From: Acidimicrobiaceae bacterium
GTDB lineage: Bacteria > Actinomycetota > Acidimicrobiia > Acidimicrobiales > Palsa-688
Reading direction: 5' to 3'
Length of the DNA: 64,000 nt
Assembly: GCA_003166025.1 (NCBI GenBank)
Contig: PMWT01000110.1
Span: 1-64,000, forward strand
The translations under genes and the position numbers were made by a program. Positions 44,983 through 53,882 of the stretch are shown piece after piece; position 1 is the stretch's first letter, and every line of letters starts with the position of its first letter. The notes below the pieces were generated by a model. It worked only from the letters and a program-made list of their open reading frames with translations, did not search any database and was not told the origin of the DNA.

Positions 44983-46571
44983 CCGTCGGGGGCAGCACCA
45001 AGGCCACGGCGTGCGCTGCCGCGGCGGGCGCCGTCCTGGTCTGCTCCGACGTCTTCGACCATCAGCCCGTTGAGCTGTCGGCGGAGATGATCTGCGCCGC
45101 CCTCCGCCACCACAGCCCCGAAGTAAGGGTGTTCGTCGTGCCGGAGCTCTGTTCGCCGTTGTCAGGCCTGCCCGCGACCGTGCGTGCCCTCGGGGCCGGA
45201 CGGGTGGTCGTCGGCTGCCGGCGGGGTCATGCCCGACGGCAGAAGATCCTGGGGTCCCTGCGCGATGCCGGCGTCAACCCGGCCGCCGCCCAAGTCGTCG
45301 ACCTTATGCCCGGCGCGCTGGCTCGACCGCAGGACGTCGCCGAGCAGTCCGTCGCCAGGCTGCGGGCGGCGTTGGCCCGGGTGTCCGGCGCTGACGTCAG
45401 CGCGCCGGTAAGGGACGCGGGGGCGGTGCTCGGCCCGGGCCGCGTCTCCCGCCGCGACCTGTTCGGCCTTGGTCACCTTGGTCACCTTGGTCGCCGCCCG
45501 GTCGCCGCCTGGACGGCAGACCTTTGTCAGGGGCGGGGATCGTCACGACTGTGTGCCCAAAGTTGCCCGTCCCAAGCCTTGTCGGCGGCGGGGCCAGGCG
45601 TCTCGGTTGACGCCGCTTCGTGCCGGGGGTGCGGGGCCTGTGTGGCCGCTTGCCGCTCGGGGGCCATGTCGCTGAGCGGGGCTTCGATGGCCGAGCTCGA
45701 GGCAGCAGCCGGCGCGCTGGTCGAGGACGCCGTCCGGCTCGGCCTCGGGGTGGCGATCGTGTGCTCCTCGGCCGTTGCCAAGGTCGCCCTGGGGGGACCG
45801 TGGCTGGCGCTAGAAGTGCCGTCGCTCGAAATGGTGACCACGGGTTGGCTGCTCGAGATCGTTGCCGCCGGAGCCATGGTGACGGTACGGAGCTGCGGGG
45901 AGGGCGCCTGCCGCCGCCGCGGGGCCGAGCTAGCCCGCCTGAGCGGCGATGTGGTCGGCAAGGTCGCCCCCGGGCGCCGGGGCCTGGTCGTCGTACCGGG
46001 CGAAGGTCCCAGCCCGCGCGATGGGGCAGGTACACCGCTCGAGGTAGGGCGGCGGCGCGGACATGGGCTGGCGGTGGAACTTCACGAGCCCGGGGCGACG
46101 GTCCGAGCGATGTCGGCGCTCGCCGAGCACACAGGCCCCTGGCAGTTGGTTTCATCCGTCGCTCCGCTGGGCGACGTCGTCATCGATGTTGCCCGTTGTT
46201 CGGCGTGCCGCGCTTGCCTGACGGCCTGCCCGACGGGCGCTATCTCCGCACCGGGACGCCAAGAAGATGGGGCGATGGTGCTGAACTTCGACGCCTCGGC
46301 CTGCCCGGCCTGCGGAGCCTGTGCCTCGTCGTGCCCCGAGGGCGCTCTGTCCCTGCACCGGGCGATCGGCTCGTCTTGCCTCCCGGGGGGCCGGCGGACG
46401 GTCGCCCAGGTCGCCGGGGGTAAGCGGTGCGCGTCGTGCGGGGAACCAGTAGGAGCGGGACTGGTCGCCAACGCCGTCGCCGCCAAACTGGCCGCGTCCC
46501 ACCCCGTCATCGCCAGTCGGCTCCTGTCAGGTGAGGATCTCTGCCCGGATTGCCGGCTCGGCGCACCATAG
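44979..46571 (+). CDS. Polyferredoxin with duplicated MvhD-like segments
   Basis: 530 residues from the ATG at 44979. Segment 1-110 resembles MvhD/FlpD Fe-S subunits (VLVCSD, VPELCS, VVVGCRRGH). SRRDLF at 158-163 introduces a ferredoxin region whose first cluster is incomplete (C183, C192, C196) and second complete (C215/218/221/225). A second MvhD-like segment (256-335; VAIVCSS, VRSCGEGACRRRG) precedes a complete double ferredoxin (C407/410/413/417 and C442/445/448/452) and a C-terminal C484-x2-C487...C522-x2-C525 site. No signal peptide, so probably cytoplasmic. Perhaps it supplies or withdraws electrons for the oxidoreductase complex. Confidence 0.8.
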   Translation: MTVGGSTKATACAAAAGAVLVCSDVFDHQPVELSAEMICAALRHHSPEVRVFVVPELCSPLSGLPATVRALGAGRVVVGCRRGHARRQKILGSLRDAGVNPAAAQVVDLMPGALARPQDVAEQSVARLRAALARVSGADVSAPVRDAGAVLGPGRVSRRDLFGLGHLGHLGRRPVAAWTADLCQGRGSSRLCAQSCPSQALSAAGPGVSVDAASCRGCGACVAACRSGAMSLSGASMAELEAAAGALVEDAVRLGLGVAIVCSSAVAKVALGGPWLALEVPSLEMVTTGWLLEIVAAGAMVTVRSCGEGACRRRGAELARLSGDVVGKVAPGRRGLVVVPGEGPSPRDGAGTPLEVGRRRGHGLAVELHEPGATVRAMSALAEHTGPWQLVSSVAPLGDVVIDVARCSACRACLTACPTGAISAPGRQEDGAMVLNFDASACPACGACASSCPEGALSLHRAIGSSCLPGGRRTVAQVAGGKRCASCGEPVGAGLVANAVAAKLAASHPVIASRLLSGEDLCPDCRLGAP

Positions 46572-46585
46572 CGCCTCCCTCAAAA

Positions 46586-46819
46586 TTAACTCTGGGCCTC
46601 AAGCTCATCGGCCAGTTCCTGGGCGAGGCGGCTGGCTTCCCCCGGACCAACGCCCGCACGCGCTGCCAACCAGCAGGAGATAGGAGCGGCCGTACGCTCG
46701 GAGGCATGGGCAGCGGTCCCCGCCAGCTCGAGAAGGCGGTCCTTCTCTTCCTCGCTCGGAGGGGCAATGCCGAGCTTGGTGGCGAAAAGTTCGGTCCATT
46801 CTCCTGCGGTCAGGGTCAT
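46586..46819 (-). CDS. DUF6457-like small protein
   Basis: 77 residues, helical. EWTELFATKLGI, LLELAGTAAHASERTAAPISCWLAARAGV follows the DUF6457 pattern, a family often found near molybdenum-cofactor genes in actinobacteria. It is convergent with the polyferredoxin gene (14-bp gap). A role in cofactor delivery is plausible but unproven. Confidence 0.7.
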   Translation of the reverse strand: MTLTAGEWTELFATKLGIAPPSEEEKDRLLELAGTAAHASERTAAPISCWLAARAGVGPGEASRLAQELADELEAQS

Positions 46820-46897
46820 GGCTCAGACCGTAGCCGAGGGCGGGCGCGTTAGCCGTTGCGGACGTGGCAGCCTGGAGGCGAGAAGGAGGGCCGGGCC

Positions 46898-47254
46898 ATG
46901 GCCAACCTGTACGAGGACCGATGGATCACCTGCGGAGACGATGAGATCCGGGCCCGCTGGTACTACCTGTGGGGTACGAAACGTATCCCGTACCGGTCAG
47001 TGCGCGGTATCAGAAGGGTGCAGCTGACTGCCATCAGAGGAAAGCCCAGGATCTGGGGCACGGCCAACCCGCGCTACTGGGCCAGCCTGGACCCGCGAAG
47101 AGCGACGAAGCAGACTGCCCTCATCCTCGACCTGGGCCGGTTCGTCCGCCCCTTCCTCACCCCCGACGACCCCGACACCTTCGAAAGGGTGGTCCGGGAA
47201 CGAGCGCACCTCGGTGACAGCGCCGGCCAGACCACCCTGGGCCCGATCGTCTGA
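46898..47254 (+). CDS. Hypothetical PH-like protein
   Basis: 118 residues from the ATG at 46898, preceded by GAAGGAGGG. Beta-rich N-terminal half (ITCGDDEIRARWYYLWGTKRIPYRSVRGIRRVQ) resembles bacterial PH domains, then LILDLGRFVRPFLTPDDPDTFERVV. No membrane helix. No function known. Confidence 0.65.
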   Translation: MANLYEDRWITCGDDEIRARWYYLWGTKRIPYRSVRGIRRVQLTAIRGKPRIWGTANPRYWASLDPRRATKQTALILDLGRFVRPFLTPDDPDTFERVVRERAHLGDSAGQTTLGPIV

Positions 47255-47787
47255 TCACGACGGTCTACCCCGGCACGTGGTCATCCCCAGGGACAGCGGC
47301 ACCGATGAGACGAACAGTCTCCGGTTTCTCACGTCAGATACCTCTCATCAGCTCAGGGAAAGGGTCCCGACGATGAACCTTGGCACGTCTTTGTGAGTGG
47401 TTGTCGACCGACTTGTGATGGTTCTGTGAAGGCCGTAGTCAGTTCCCTGAAGCGTCAGTCGGCGCCGGCTGGTGCAGGCGCTAGCCGAGCGCACCGAGGT
47501 CCACCTGGCGGTGAAGGGAAGGAACTCCTATTCGCGCAAGCGCGTCAAGGTCACGTATCGGTAGCCCCTGAGCGCGTCCGGGCCTTTTCTGCGTCAGCAA
47601 GAATCATGGCGATCACCCGAGCTCGCACATATGTACTCAACGGCCAACGAGCCCCACACACCCGATGACCGCTGCTCTTAGCCGAAGCGGCTCTCGCCGA
47701 CCGAGTGCAACAATCTCAACCTCATCCATGGCGGCGATCACGCTCTCTTTTTCACGTCTTTGGGCGAACCGGGTCTGCATCCTCTGG
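47255..47787. other. Intergenic stretch with a possible gene-end remnant
   Basis: No full gene is visible in this 533-bp gap. On the plus strand a biased frame of about 35 codons ends at TAG 47562-47564 (RRRLVQALAERTEVHLAVKG then SYSRKRVKV), which looks like the tail of a lost gene. The remainder has mixed composition and no clear RNA or repeat. Confidence 0.4.
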
Positions 47788-48400
47788 TCATCCCTTTCCC
47801 TTTGTCGCCGCTACCCGCAGGAGGTGGACGACCTGGGAAGTAGGAGGGCTGCCGAGGTCCCCGTAGCCGAAAAGCATCACGGCCTGGCCCATGCGCGCCC
47901 GGTCGAGGACATAGACGATGGGGATCCCCTCGATCGTCCCGGACATGTCGTAGGCCACCGAAGCGTGCCCCACCTGGGGTAGGTTCGATAGTGAAGACCA
48001 CGGTTTTGCTGTTGTCGGTGCCGGTCACCCTGTGGCAGTTAGAGAGCACGGCGTTGACCGTCCTCCAGGTCGTTGTGGCCACCGAGGCCGACGCCCAGGA
48101 ACCGAGCAGCTCCACCACTTCGGGTATCCCGTCGCCAGCCCTGAACCCCACCTGGCCGTGGTGGTAAGGGTGGCGCTTCGCCGAGCTGTCATGGACGTTG
48201 GTACATCTTGTGAACGAGCCCGAACCCGACGACGGTGGGGCCACGGCCCAGCCGACTGGCATGTCCGAAAGCGATAGCGGCCACGGGGTGACGGGGGGCC
48301 CGGTGGGTGAGGCGATGGTGGGTGAGGCCACTGCCAGCGCGGCCAGGACGATTGTGGTGGCGGCAACTCGGGCGCCCCTGGCGATAGCTCTTGGCCCAGA
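47788..48400 (-). pseudogene. Frameshifted secreted protein resembling the PknH extracellular sensor domain
   Basis: A hydrophobic leader (VAATTIVLAALAVA) precedes LSLSDMPVGWAVAPP, FTRCTNVHD, VVELLGSWASASVATTTWRTV, LSNCHRV and VVFTIEP in one minus-strand frame. VGHASVAYDMSGTIEGIPIV to ATKGKG continues in another. One extra G within 47970-47980 would explain the shift. The joined product of about 200 residues, with two Cys and the VGHASVAY strand, fits the PknH-like sensor family. No clear start codon is seen, another sign of decay or of sequence error. Confidence 0.6.
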
Positions 48401-48426
48401 CAGTAGCCCAGCCGGGGGCGGGTCTT

Positions 48427-48948
48427 TTAGCTGGGAGGGGCTGCGTCGACGTACCAGCGGCCGGCGACCTGGACGCACGGGATGGGGCTGAAGGCGTTGG
48501 AGTTGGGATTGGCGGCGGCGGAATAAGCGGCAGCGAAACTGCGCGTAGGTCCGGGCATCCCCAGCTTCGGCTTTTCGCTCGACTGGCAAGGCCCAGCGCT
48601 GGGGGGAGGGCAGATATGCCCAGTGATCTCCACCAGAGCCCGTGTGTTCTGCGTCACGGTGCCCCGCACAGCGACCGACCCATGGAGGCGGAAGTGCTCG
48701 GCGTCGAGCTTGCTACTTGCTTGGAGGCAGATCGCGTAGAAGTTGGGCCGGAAGTACGGGCACGAAGCGGGCCAGTCGCCGGCCAGCTCGTTGTCGACCA
48801 CTCCTCGAGCAGCGGCCGCCGGGCTGAGCGCTCCTAGGGCACCAGACGCACCAGCCAGCGCCGTGGCGGTGGCCAAGCCGGTCGTTATGAACGCGGCGCA
48901 CGCCATAGGCAAGGCGAAGTGCCGGTAGGACCTCCGCTCGCGGGTCAT
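48427..48948 (-). CDS. Secreted hypothetical protein
   Basis: 173 residues. N-terminal signal peptide (MTRERRSYRHFALPMACAA then Ala/Thr/Leu-rich, cleavage near residue 46). The mature part has four or five Cys likely forming disulfides (SCPYF, AICLQ, HICPPP, GPCQSS, IPCVQ). The middle strand LHGSVAVRGTVTQNTRALVEITGHIC is beta-like. It precedes the PknH-sensor-like pseudogene on the same strand. No family recognised. Confidence 0.65.
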   Translation of the reverse strand: MTRERRSYRHFALPMACAAFITTGLATATALAGASGALGALSPAAAARGVVDNELAGDWPASCPYFRPNFYAICLQASSKLDAEHFRLHGSVAVRGTVTQNTRALVEITGHICPPPSAGPCQSSEKPKLGMPGPTRSFAAAYSAAANPNSNAFSPIPCVQVAGRWYVDAAPPS

Positions 48949-49034
48949 AGGGACGCCCCGACTTTAGCCCTACGCAGGCAATCCGTGCTCGCCAATAAGG
49001 GCGTTGATGGCGACAACCGGCAGGCCGGCACCCG

Positions 49035-49178
49035 ATGTATGCGGTCCCTATGGCGCTCCGTTTGCCCCACGAGGCCTACTTCTGTCCTGTGTGCGGGGCT
49101 TGGGCCGAGGAGCCTTATAGCGGACTGAGCGCCAGGTATTGCCCCTGGTGTCTACGGGCTCGGCAAGAAGTGGACTGA
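49035..49178 (+). CDS. Small zinc-ribbon protein, 47 aa
   Basis: ATG at 49035 (or the in-frame ATG at 49050, giving 42 residues) opens MYAVPMALRLPHEAYFCPVC, then GAWAEEPYSGLSARYCPWCL, ending RARQEVD. The two C-P-x-C knuckles with 18 residues between are a typical zinc ribbon. Codon bias is strong. It lies just upstream of the GGDEF-EAL gene. Confidence 0.5.
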   Translation: MYAVPMALRLPHEAYFCPVCGAWAEEPYSGLSARYCPWCLRARQEVD

Positions 49179-49322
49179 CCTTCTCCTCCACGAAAGATCT
49201 TTCGACTCTGTCTAGGTGCGTCGGGTGGGTGTCGATAAGGGAGAATGAGAGGTTGGCGAAGGCGCGCCGTGCGACGGGCTGGTGAGGTTCCGCGGACGGA
49301 AGCAGAGGACGGTCAGGAGCGG

Positions 49323-51683
49323 ATGCGTTTTTGGCGGGTCTTGGCCTGCTGGGTCTATGCCGGCGTGGGACTGCTCCTCATCGGCGTCTATTTTGCTAAC
49401 CCGAACGTAGCCGGGCTGCCAGAGTGGGCACCGCGCTATCCGCTCGACGTCATTGTCAACGCGTCGGCCGTGGTTGCCCTCATCGTCGGCATTTGGCGGT
49501 GGAGGCCAGATCCGGTCCTGCCCTGGTGCTTGATGGCAGTCAGCCAAGCCGTTTACACCATCGGTGACTTCGTCTACTACCGGGGCCTCTACATTACCCA
49601 CTCCATCCCCTTCCCCGGCCTGGCCGACGCCTTTTACCTCGGCCGGCTTCCGTTGATGGTCGCCGCCCTGGCCTTCATGATCCGTAAACGCAGCGGCCGC
49701 GATCGCGCTGCCGTCATCGACTCGCTGATCGTCGGCATTGCCGCCAGCCTCTTGTCGTGGGTAGTCCTAATAAAGCCGTATACCGAAGGTGCGCTCGCGC
49801 TGTCGGTCCGCCTTACATCTATTGCCTACCCGGTAACCGACCTCATGTTGGTTGTCATGGCCGTTCGACTGCTGGCCGGTAGCGGACACCGGGGGACGTC
49901 ATTTCGTTTTCTCACCGGTGGGCTCATCCTGCTGGCGGTCACTGATTCGGTGTACGGCTGGTTCAACTTGCACGGGGTTACCTACAGCTCCGGGTCGCTC
50001 ATCGAGGTCGGCTGGCTCGCCTATTACGTCTCAGTCGGGGCCTGCGGCCTGCACCCATCGATGCGAGAGCTGACCATGCCGAGGTCGGGCGAAGAGGCGA
50101 AGGGCTCGCGACTGCGTATCGCAGCACTGGGTGGGGCCACACTGGTAGGGCCGGGACTGCTGGCTACTGAGGCCTGGCTGGGAGAACGCATCGATGCCCT
50201 CCCGATCGCCTTCGCCTCGATCGTCGTCATAGGACTGGTCATACTGCGCCTGGCAGACGTCATGCACCACCAGGAACAGGCGGAGGCGAAGGTTCGACAT
50301 CAGGCGTTCCACGACCCGCTCACCGGGCTCGCCAACCGGGCTCTCTTCTACGATCGCCTCGAGCACGCCCTAGAGGTCAGTCGCCGCCACTCCCGCGGTC
50401 TGGCCGTCCTGCTGATCGACCTCGACCGGTTCAAGCCCATCAACGACAGCCTCGGCCACGCCGCGGGCGACGAGTTGCTCGTCACCGTCGGCCGCCGCAT
50501 CACCGCATGCGTCCGTTCGATGGACACCGTCGCCCGCCTAGGAGGCGACGAGTTCTTGGTCCTGGCGGAGAGCGACACGACAGTGGGCACAGTCGTTGCC
50601 ATTGCCCAGCGATTGATAGACGCTGTGGCCGAGCCGTTGTCGCTCGATGGCCACGAGGTCTCGGTGACGGCAAGCGTGGGGGTGGTGTTCACCCTGGCGG
50701 GCGCCGACACCGACGACGCCGACGAGTTGCTGAACAATGCCGATACCGCCATGTACACCGCCAAGCGGGAGCTTCCAGGCACGTACCGTATCTTCGAACC
50801 CTCCATGCACGTGAGCCGTCCCGACGTTGGCCTTGACGTGGAACTCCGTCGAGCGTTGGCGAATGGCGAGTTTGTCGTCCACTATCAGCCCATCGCCTCC
50901 GTTACAACCGGCAGGATAACCGGAGTAGAAGCGCTGGTGCGCTGGCAGCACCCAGAACGTGGCCTATTGCCGCCGGCGGAGTTCATCCCGGCCGCCGAGG
51001 CGAGCGGAGCCATCGTCGACATCGGCAACTTCGTCCTCCGCCAGGCCTGCGCGCAGGTAAAGTCCTGGCACGACCAATGGCCCGACGATCGCCTCCTGCT
51101 GAGCGTCAACCTCTCTCCCCGCGAACTCGCGGAGCCGGACCTCGTCACCCGTATCGAACAGGTCCTACAAGACGCCGATCTCGATCCCTGGTTCCTTGTC
51201 GTGGAGCTCACTGAGAGCGCGTTGCTGGTCGACCCCATCCGAGCGGAGGAGCGCCTGCGGCGACTCAAGGAGCTCGGCATCAGCTTGGCCCTCGACGATT
51301 TCGGGACGGCCTTCTCGTCGCTCAGCCATCTCCGTCGTCTTCCCGTTGATTGCCTGAAGATCGACAAATCATTCGTAGACACAATCGCGACCGAAACGGA
51401 CGGCTACAACTTCATCAAGGGCGTCGTCCTGCTCGCGCACACCCTGGGGCTCGCCACAGTGGCCGAAGGGGTCGAGGACGCGGGTCAAGCAGCCTGTCTC
51501 CGGAGAGCAGGATGCAATCTCATGCAGGGGTACCTCATCGCCCGAGCGCTGCCCGCGGCGGAGTTGGAAGCCATGATCTGCCTTCTCACTCCGAGAATGA
51601 CGTCGGATATCTCGGAGCCGTGTGGCCGGACACCACCCCTACAGCACCCGAACGAGCTGCCTCCCGTTTGTCTATCCAAATAG
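49323..51683 (+). CDS. Membrane diguanylate cyclase/phosphodiesterase (GGDEF-EAL)
   Basis: 786 residues from the ATG at 49323 with AGGAG upstream; an ATG at 49245 would add 26. Nine or so hydrophobic helices (to about residue 310) form a sensor of unknown ligand. The GGDEF domain starts HDPLTGLANR and has RLGGDEF with an RxxD inhibitory site (RSMD) five residues before it. The EAL domain has EALVRW, NLSPREL, DDFGTAFSSL, KIDKSFV and QGYLIARALP, so both activities look intact. It makes and/or breaks cyclic di-GMP. Confidence 0.92.
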   Translation: MRFWRVLACWVYAGVGLLLIGVYFANPNVAGLPEWAPRYPLDVIVNASAVVALIVGIWRWRPDPVLPWCLMAVSQAVYTIGDFVYYRGLYITHSIPFPGLADAFYLGRLPLMVAALAFMIRKRSGRDRAAVIDSLIVGIAASLLSWVVLIKPYTEGALALSVRLTSIAYPVTDLMLVVMAVRLLAGSGHRGTSFRFLTGGLILLAVTDSVYGWFNLHGVTYSSGSLIEVGWLAYYVSVGACGLHPSMRELTMPRSGEEAKGSRLRIAALGGATLVGPGLLATEAWLGERIDALPIAFASIVVIGLVILRLADVMHHQEQAEAKVRHQAFHDPLTGLANRALFYDRLEHALEVSRRHSRGLAVLLIDLDRFKPINDSLGHAAGDELLVTVGRRITACVRSMDTVARLGGDEFLVLAESDTTVGTVVAIAQRLIDAVAEPLSLDGHEVSVTASVGVVFTLAGADTDDADELLNNADTAMYTAKRELPGTYRIFEPSMHVSRPDVGLDVELRRALANGEFVVHYQPIASVTTGRITGVEALVRWQHPERGLLPPAEFIPAAEASGAIVDIGNFVLRQACAQVKSWHDQWPDDRLLLSVNLSPRELAEPDLVTRIEQVLQDADLDPWFLVVELTESALLVDPIRAEERLRRLKELGISLALDDFGTAFSSLSHLRRLPVDCLKIDKSFVDTIATETDGYNFIKGVVLLAHTLGLATVAEGVEDAGQAACLRRAGCNLMQGYLIARALPAAELEAMICLLTPRMTSDISEPCGRTPPLQHPNELPPVCLSK

Positions 51684-51712
51684 CGGAGCTAGCGGCGGAC
51701 GTCCCCTCGGCG

Positions 51713-51961
51713 ATGCTCGCGCCTTCGAGACGGCTGACCTTTGAGCAGGTCCTGTCACCACGCAGCCCTGCGTCGGCGCTGAAGGCAGAAGTTTTCGCAG
51801 ATACGGTGCCTTCCATCGACGCTGTCGGCCACGATGATCTCGAGCGCTACGTGGAGCGCCCGATCCATATGGAGCTCTACGGGTGCGCGGTGGCGCGCTC
51901 CAGCGAGTTCCTCGTGCTCGATTACAAGCTGGAGACGGCACGGTTGCAGAAACGGGGCTGA
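51713..51961 (+). CDS. Hypothetical protein, 82 aa
   Basis: A plus-strand frame with good codon bias begins at ATG 51713, 29 bases after the GGDEF-EAL stop, and ends TGA at 51961. Sequence (SALKAEVFADTVPSIDAVGH, HMELYGCAVARSSEFLVLDY) looks soluble. The frame is open much further upstream inside the preceding gene, so it may be a fragment. No family recognised. Confidence 0.4.
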   Translation: MLAPSRRLTFEQVLSPRSPASALKAEVFADTVPSIDAVGHDDLERYVERPIHMELYGCAVARSSEFLVLDYKLETARLQKRG

Positions 51962-52342
51962 GGCTATACCTCCGCTGGAACTTTACATGGGCCGTCCCGT
52001 TGCCTCGGACAGTTGTTCCAGCCGCAAAGCGGATCCCTACTCTCATCCGGAGCAACAGGATGTTGGAGGAGAGCCGAGGCACGGGTCGGGTGTGGATGGA
52101 ACATGGCAAATATGCAGGTCAGAGGGTTAGGGTGTGCATGGCACAGGCATTTTAGTTTCTTTCTCTATATACCCTCATGTAGGAGAGGTTATAAAAACAA
52201 TGTGCCATCACACCCGATTACCCAAACAGCTATATACCACGGTCCTTTTGCCGGGTGCGGATAATGTTGGCTATATCCCCGCTCTCATTCTGGTACCCGA
52301 GAAGACCAACGCCGTTTTACCACTGCTTCCCGTGGTAACCAG
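51962..52342. other. AT-rich non-coding stretch
   Basis: Composition drops to mixed or AT-rich at 52110-52330, unlike everything around it, with TATATACC twice (about 52167 and 52233) and TATAAAAAC. No supported gene. It borders the IS66 remnant and may be imported DNA or the edge of a lost element. Confidence 0.5.
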
Positions 52343-52585
52343 TCAGGTACCGGCGGCGTGGTTGGGTGGTAGCCAGGGACCGGTGGTGAAGAGCTGGCGG
52401 AGGACGTCGAGCCGGTTGAGGTTGTGGTTGGCGGCGGTTTGGATGTAACTGCGGATGGTAGCGAAGGACTCGGCCCCTGCGCTGGAGCGAAAGGTGCCAG
52501 ATATTTTGTCATGAATCTTCACCATCCGAAATGACCGCTCCGCGATGTTGTTGACGAAGTCAACGCCCCGCGGTCGGTCCGCGGG
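52343..52585 (-). pseudogene. IS66-family transposase C-terminal remnant
   Basis: The minus strand encodes RGVDFVNNIAERSFRMVKIH, then DKISGTFRSSAGAESFATIRSYI and LDVLRQLFTTGPWLPP before a stop at 52343. This matches the IS66 transposase end (N-N-x-A-E-R-x-x-R-x-x-K...SG.F), including the last catalytic Glu. Upstream of about 52585 the homology is lost. No IS ends recognised. Confidence 0.75.
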
Positions 52586-52693
52586 TTGTGAGTGTCTTCC
52601 GGCACATCCTGGAAGGGGTCTTCTTCAATTGTGCCTGGCCACAGTTCGGCAGTCAGAAACCCGGCGAGCGTCGGCGGACTCGGTCTCGACCTG

Positions 52694-52993
52694 TTAGCCG
52701 AGCGGTGCCGTCTCGGCGACCTCATATGTCGTGATTGCGGAGCTGATGGCTGTAACGCTTGCGGTAGTTAGTGCCGGAGCGGCCCTCCCGGCGGCGAGAT
52801 GGGCGTCGAGGTCTTCTCTACTGGCCCAGATCTCGAAGAGCAGTACCCGGCTTGGGTTTAGCGGGTCGGCACTGAAGGTGTACTCGAGGCATCCGTGCTC
52901 CGCCCGCGACCTCCGCATGAGGTCCAAACGCTCCGCCAGGAACTGCTCCCGGGATCTGCCTTGGACTTCAAAGGTCCCACCAACGATGACCAT
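52694..52993 (-). CDS. Antibiotic-biosynthesis-monooxygenase (ABM) domain protein
   Basis: 99 residues from the ATG at 52993. VIVGGTFEVQGRSREQFLAER, LMRRSRAEHGCLEYTFSADP, RVLLFEIWASREDLDAHLAA follow the small dimeric ABM fold (YgiN-like), which acts on quinol or polyketide substrates or binds heme. It is an isolated intact gene inside a degraded region. Confidence 0.85.
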   Translation of the reverse strand: MVIVGGTFEVQGRSREQFLAERLDLMRRSRAEHGCLEYTFSADPLNPSRVLLFEIWASREDLDAHLAAGRAAPALTTASVTAISSAITTYEVAETAPLG

Positions 52994-53161
52994 ACTTGAG
53001 CGCTCCCTTCTCGAACCGGCTGAAGCCAAACTGTACGCGCTTCGGGGGCACTCGATCATCGGGCCCGTGTCAGGCGGCCGCCGATCTGAGCAGCGCGCCA
53101 TAGGTTGCGGTTGGACCGGGGTTCATACGCCTGACAGTCCGACCAGCACCCCGGGGTGCCT

Positions 53162-53390
53162 TCACGAAGGTCTCCTGTTCGCGATGGTCTCGATGTGACT
53201 ACCGACAGCGGCGGCGATGGCCCGGACTTGCTCTTCGCCTCGGCCGGCCACGTGGGTGCTCACCAGCTCGTTGGCCCTGGCCTCGCTGCGGCTTGGCCAC
53301 TCGGCGGCCGGGCCCGGAAGGTCCCCCCGCCGCAGTGGCGACGGGTACGGCCCCGTGGGCGTCGACGAAGGCCCTGTAGCGTCCTTTCAC
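53162..53390 (-). pseudogene. Remnant of a PIN-domain toxin, frameshifted
   Basis: ATG at 53390 starts MKGRYRAFVDA, the opening of PIN toxins with the first active-site Asp. The expected next element YPSPLR appears in another frame a few codons later, so a frameshift near 53345-53355 is likely. The shifted frame runs to TGA at 53162 without other PIN landmarks. It follows the antitoxin-like gene by 39 bases, the usual order of such pairs. Confidence 0.5.
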
Positions 53391-53403
53391 CTGAGAGCTG
53401 CGG

Positions 53404-53870
53404 GCTGGTCTAGGGCGGAGCGGACCGCTTCAGTGCCTTTGCTGGTGCCGGTCACGTTCCTCGGCGAGGGCCAAGACGTCTCCGACCCTGATACGGCGGT
53501 GCTTGCTGTCGGGAAGGCGGCGGAACTCCAGCATGCCGTCGGCCAAGAGGCGGTCCACGAACTGGCGGCTCACGCCTAAGAGGTCGGCCGCCCCGGCCGG
53601 TGTGACTTCCTGGTCGGGGCGCAGAACAATGAGGTGCTCGCCCTTGGCCACCCCCCCGAACAGCTCGCGCACAGCTGCACCGAACTCGCTCGTCGCGTCG
53701 GCCTCAGCCGCCAGGAGAGCCGCGCTTGCACGCGCCTCATCGTCGTTTGCTGCCAGCACGCTCATCGCTCCAGCCACGGGGACCATGTGGACAGGGGTAC
53801 ACCATCAGCAATAACTGCAACTAGATCACGGGACGGCTCCTGGCCTTGACCGAGCGTTCTGTTGGTCCTT
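53404..53870. repeat. Segmental duplication, copy 1 (partner 56800-57280)
   Basis: About 450 bases covering the antitoxin gene and its upstream region recur in the same orientation 3.4 kb away, with roughly nine of ten bases matching by eye. Similarity fades on the toxin side just past CCTTTCACCTG. Confidence 0.8.
53430..53786 (-). CDS. Excisionase-type HTH antitoxin, copy 1
   Basis: 118 residues. A helical N-terminal part (SVLAANDDEARASAALLAAEA) leads to a MerR/excisionase-like DNA-binding domain: VTPAGAADLLGVSRQFVDRLLADGMLEFRRLPDSKHRRIRVGDVLALAEERD. Such proteins often precede PIN toxins and repress the pair. The partner here is broken. A nearly identical gene is at 56793-57194. Confidence 0.75.
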   Translation of the reverse strand: MVPVAGAMSVLAANDDEARASAALLAAEADATSEFGAAVRELFGGVAKGEHLIVLRPDQEVTPAGAADLLGVSRQFVDRLLADGMLEFRRLPDSKHRRIRVGDVLALAEERDRHQQRH

Positions 53871-53882
53871 GGTCACTCGCCT

